Assembly (NCBI GenBank): GCA_027487675.1
Contig: JAIYDD010000123.1
Span: 1 to 33,282, forward strand
DNA length: 33,282 bases
From: Acetobacteraceae bacterium
GTDB lineage: Bacteria; Pseudomonadota; Alphaproteobacteria; Acetobacterales; Acetobacteraceae
Direction: 5' to 3'
A program made the position numbers and the translations under genes. This document shows positions 30,874-33,282 of this stretch, piece after piece. The notes beneath the pieces are model-generated. The model did no database searches. It was not told the origin of the DNA and saw nothing but the letters and a program-made list of their open reading frames with translations. The stretch's first letter is position 1. Every line of letters starts with the position of its first letter.

Positions 30874-31794
30874 ATGACCGGGAAGCCCGCTGGCGAGCCC
30901 TTCCGCGGCTGCTACACCGTGCTGGTCACGCCCTTCACCGAGGGCGGCGCGGCGGTGGACGTGCCCGCGCTGGAACGGCTGGTCGAGTTCCAGATCGCGG
31001 AAGGCATCCGCGGCCTGATCCCGCTGGGCTCCACCGGCGAGTTCCTGTCCGTCTCGCCCGAGGAACGCACGGCGATCGTCGAGACGGTGGTGCGCGTGGC
31101 CGCGGGCCGCGTGCCCGTCATCATCGGCACCGGCGCGGAGGACACGCGCGAGGTGGTGCGCACGTCCCGCGAGGCGGAGGCGCTCGGCGCCGACGGCGTG
31201 ATGATCATCCCGCCCTTCTATTCGGTGCCGACGCTGCCGGAGCTGATGCACCATTACGGCACGGTGGCCGACGCCATCGGCATCCCCATCATGGTCTACA
31301 ACAACCCCGCCACCGCGAATGTGGACATGACGCCGGCGATGCTGGCGGAGATCAGCCGCATCCCGAACTGCCGCTACGTCAAGGAATCCACGCTGGAGGT
31401 GACGCGGGTGCGCGACATCGTGGCGCTGTGCGGCGAGCGGATGGAGGTCTTCGCCGGGGTGCTGGGCTATGAGAGCGCCTGGCTCGGCGCGATCGGCTGG
31501 GTCGCGGTGTGCTCGAACCTGGCGCCGCGGCTGTCCACCGAGATGTTCCACGCCGCCGCCTTCGACAGGGACATGGACCGCGCGCTGACGCTGTACCGGC
31601 GGCTGGCGCCGCTGCTGCCCTGGGTGGGCGGGCCGCGCTACGTCGCCGGCACCAAGGCGGGCTTCCGGCTGATGGGCCTGCCCATGGGCGACCCGCGCCC
31701 GCCGCGCCTGCCGCTGCCCGAGGCCGACCTGCCGGCGCTCGCCGCCGTGCTGGACGGCATCGGCCTGCTGCCCGAAGCGCGCGCCGCCGCCTGA
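30874..31794 (+). CDS. DHDPS/NAL-family lyase; candidate pyrroline-4-hydroxy-2-carboxylate deaminase
   Basis: 306 residues from the ATG at 30874, preceded by GGGAG with 7-nt spacing. In-frame starts at 30853 and 30817 would add residues outside the family fold. Family features: YTVLVTPF, PLGSTGEFLSVSPEER (Ser53-Thr54 replacing the usual Thr-Thr), VMIIPPFYSVP, MVYNNPATANVDM with Tyr142, and YVKEST with Schiff-base Lys170. True dihydrodipicolinate synthase is less likely because the gene is divergent from a D-amino-acid-dehydrogenase fusion and followed by an amino-acid transporter. The DHDPS-family deaminase of the hydroxyproline pathway (LhpC/HypD) fits that context. Activity is inferred, not proven. 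Confidence 0.88.
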   Translation: MTGKPAGEPFRGCYTVLVTPFTEGGAAVDVPALERLVEFQIAEGIRGLIPLGSTGEFLSVSPEERTAIVETVVRVAAGRVPVIIGTGAEDTREVVRTSREAEALGADGVMIIPPFYSVPTLPELMHHYGTVADAIGIPIMVYNNPATANVDMTPAMLAEISRIPNCRYVKESTLEVTRVRDIVALCGERMEVFAGVLGYESAWLGAIGWVAVCSNLAPRLSTEMFHAAAFDRDMDRALTLYRRLAPLLPWVGGPRYVAGTKAGFRLMGLPMGDPRPPRLPLPEADLPALAAVLDGIGLLPEARAAA

Positions 31795-31823
31795 CCCACG
31801 CACCGAAGGAAGGAACCACACAG

Positions 31824-32645
31824 ATGCGACGCATGATCCTGGCCGCGGCCTTCGCGGCCATCGCCGCGCCGGCCATGGCGCAGCAGCCGGCCTGCACGCC
31901 GCGCGTGGCGGATGCCGAGCTGATCAAGCCGCGCACCCTGGTGATGTCCACCAACCCCACCCTGCCGCCGCTGCAATTCGTCAACGCGCAGGGCCAGCTG
32001 CAGGGCATGCGGATCGAGCTGGGGACGGAGATCGCGCGCCGCCTCTGCCTGACGCCCGAATACGTCCGCATCGAGTTCAGCGCGATGATCCCGGGGCTCG
32101 CCGCGCGCCGGTGGGACATGATCAACACCGGCATCTTCTTCACGGAAGAACGCGCGCGGATCATGCAGATGGTCCGCTACGAGAACAACGCGGTGGCGAT
32201 CAGCGCCGCGCGCGGCAACCCGCGCAACCTGCGCAGCCTGGACAATCTGGCGGGCATCACCATCGGCGTCGAGATCGGCGGCTTCGAGGAACGCCAGACG
32301 CGTGCGATCAGCGCGGACCTCGAGCGCCGCGGCCTGCGGCCGATGAACATCCGCACCTTCGACAACTTCGCCATCGCCTTCCAGGCGCTACGTGCCGGCC
32401 AGGTGGAGGCGGTGACGAGCATCGACGCGGTGGCCGCGGAATACGACCAGCGCGGCGAATTCCCGCGCGTGCTGAGCGGGCTGAACCCGACCCCGGCGGC
32501 GCTCGCCTTCCGCTCCCGCACGCTGGCCACCGAGGTCAGCCGCGTGCTGACGGAGATGAAGGCGGATGGCAGCCTGGACGCGCTGTTCAACCGCTACGGC
32601 GTCTCCATCGCCGATGGCGGCTTCGCGGTGGCCGGCCCGCAATGA
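31824..32645 (+). CDS. Amino-acid ABC transporter periplasmic binding protein (family 3)
   Basis: 273 residues with AAGGAAGGA just upstream of the ATG. Signal peptide MRRMILAAAFAAIAAPAMAQQ, probably cut after AMA. The mature part has the SBP_bac_3 pattern: LVMSTNPTLPPLQFVNAQGQLQGMRIELGTEIARRL, then MIPGLAARRWDMINTGIFFTEERA, LAGITIGVEIGGFEE and AFQALRAGQVEAVTSIDAVAAEY. It would deliver a small amino acid or derivative to the permease encoded 53 bp downstream. Its position after the DHDPS-family gene suggests the ligand is the substrate of that pathway, possibly hydroxyproline. Confidence 0.92.
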   Translation: MRRMILAAAFAAIAAPAMAQQPACTPRVADAELIKPRTLVMSTNPTLPPLQFVNAQGQLQGMRIELGTEIARRLCLTPEYVRIEFSAMIPGLAARRWDMINTGIFFTEERARIMQMVRYENNAVAISAARGNPRNLRSLDNLAGITIGVEIGGFEERQTRAISADLERRGLRPMNIRTFDNFAIAFQALRAGQVEAVTSIDAVAAEYDQRGEFPRVLSGLNPTPAALAFRSRTLATEVSRVLTEMKADGSLDALFNRYGVSIADGGFAVAGPQ

Positions 32646-32655
32646 CGCGGCGTGC

Positions 32656-32680
32656 CCCTGCCCCGCCGCGCGGGGCAGGG
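32656..32680 (+). terminator. Strong stem-loop between binding-protein and permease genes
   Basis: A perfect 11-bp inverted repeat CCCTGCCCCGC/GCGGGGCAGGG with a 3-nt CGC loop, 10 nt after the binding-protein stop and before the permease ribosome binding site. No T-tract follows. Hairpins at this position in ABC operons commonly stabilise the binding-protein mRNA or reduce readthrough, giving excess binding protein over permease. REP-like resemblance is also possible. Confidence 0.6.
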
Positions 32681-32698
32681 CCGGGGGAGTAGCGCGCC

Positions 32699-33282
32699 AT
32701 CCACATCTGGTCCTGGCAGGGTTTCCTCGAATACCTGTTCAACCCCTACCTTCTGGAAGGGGCGCTGACGACGCTGTGGCTGACGGTGGCGTCGCTGGCC
32801 TGCGGGCTGGTGCTCGGCATCGGGCTGGCGCTGATGCGGCTGTCGGGCAACCGCGCGGTGTCCGCCGTCGCGGCGACCTATTGCTGGGTGTTCCGCGGCA
32901 CGCCGCTGCTGGTGCAGCTGCTGATCATCTACACCGGCCTGCCGCTGTTCGGCATCCGCTTCAGCGTGACGCAGGCGGCGCTGCTCGGGCTCGCGCTGAA
33001 CGAGGCGGCGTATCTCAGCGAGATCGTGCGCGCCGGGATCCTGGCGATCGGCAAGGGGCAGAAGGAAGCCGGCACCGCGCTGGGGCTGACCCGCGTGCAG
33101 GTGTTCCGCACCATCACCTGGCCGCAGGCGATGCGCATCATCATCCCGCCGCTCGGCAATTCGGTGAACGGGCTGCTGAAGACCACCTCCGTCGCCTCCG
33201 TCATCAGCATGGAGGAATTGCTGCGGCGGACGCAGATCCTGATCCAGGAACGCTTCCTGGTGCTGGAGCTCTTCATCGCGGC
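32699..33282 (+). CDS. Amino-acid ABC transporter permease (HisM/HisQ type), partial, apparent ATC start
   Basis: The open frame runs off the right edge; about 194 residues are visible. After the start, IHIWSWQGFLEYLFNPYLLEGALTTLWLTV matches the usual beginning of polar amino-acid permeases. Then come the RGTPLLVQL motif, the EAA loop (NEAAYLSEIVRAGILAIGKGQKEAGTALGL) and TWPQAMRIIIPPLGNSVNGLLKTTS. An in-frame TAG stands at 32690-32692, three codons before ATC at 32699, and the next ATG in frame is about 46 codons inside the conserved region. GGGGGAG at 32683-32689 is 9 nt before ATC, so translation appears to begin at ATC, or ATG was misread or mutated. It pairs with the upstream binding protein. 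Confidence 0.88.
   Translation, partial: MHIWSWQGFLEYLFNPYLLEGALTTLWLTVASLACGLVLGIGLALMRLSGNRAVSAVAATYCWVFRGTPLLVQLLIIYTGLPLFGIRFSVTQAALLGLALNEAAYLSEIVRAGILAIGKGQKEAGTALGLTRVQVFRTITWPQAMRIIIPPLGNSVNGLLKTTSVASVISMEELLRRTQILIQERFLVLELFIA

Noticed and set aside
30874-31794. True dihydrodipicolinate synthase (dapA) of lysine biosynthesis
   Set aside because: Family membership alone does not prove this. The operon context is catabolic and transport related, and Ser replaces the first Thr of the usual Thr-Thr pair. Not excluded, but less likely.

Overview
The window is a very GC-rich bacterial chromosome segment with dense, mostly intact genes. Many neighbours overlap by 4 bp (ATGA/GTGA junctions), as expected in tightly packed operons. 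The gene content points to an alphaproteobacterium, most likely a Roseomonas-like member of the Acetobacteraceae/Rhodospirillales. The indicators are an Hsp20-DUF1150 pair, DUF2336, an FnrL-type regulator with C-X2-C-X7-C spacing, and many ABC uptake systems. The taxonomic call is inference. No rRNA, tRNA, CRISPR array, IS element or integrase was seen.

Layout. (1) 1-6436, minus strand: a putrescine-type ABC transporter potF-potG-potH-potI, a small lipoprotein, an aspartate-type aminotransferase, a GNAT acetyltransferase and the start of a second aminotransferase paralogue that runs off the left edge. (2) 6771-11795, plus strand: four or five genes resembling a phage tail-fibre/spike module (fibre-type protein, pectate-lyase-fold spike, LamG-like adhesin, small protein, Gp80-like tail fibre protein) with no capsid, terminase, portal or integrase genes beside them. 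(3) 11886-12629: an Fnr-type Fe-S regulator, convergent with (4) hsp20-DUF1150 (minus). (5) 13748-16051: def-fmt-truA, a formyl-Met/tRNA operon. (6) 16067-19550, minus: the phosphonate-type transporter phnD-phnC-phnE-phnE with a plausible Pho box upstream. (7) 19748-23566, minus: dapD, dapE, a membrane protein of unknown function and an Ldh_2-family dehydrogenase. dapE and dapD are separated by a tandem REP-like repeat. (8) 23883-27932, plus: a GGDEF diguanylate cyclase overlapping a DUF2336 gene, then an HtrA-like protein lacking its catalytic triad, and a RibD/DHFR-like reductase. (9) 27917-33282: a 962-residue oxidoreductase that looks like an HcnABC/LhpBEF-type three-subunit dehydrogenase fused into one chain. 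It is divergent from a DHDPS-family deaminase/aldolase, an amino-acid binding protein and an amino-acid ABC permease that is cut by the right edge.

How the genes may work together. Region 9 reads best as an uptake-plus-catabolism unit for a D-amino acid, with hydroxyproline the leading hypothesis: import by the ABC system, oxidation by the fused dehydrogenase, deamination/dehydration by the DHDPS-family enzyme. Regions 1 and 6 are further uptake systems (polyamines; phosphonate, phosphite or another phosphorus source). Region 2 is the most unusual part. It is a free-standing adhesin/fibre module between housekeeping genes, which could be a remnant, a tailocin, or an unlinked receptor-binding locus of a gene transfer agent elsewhere in the genome.
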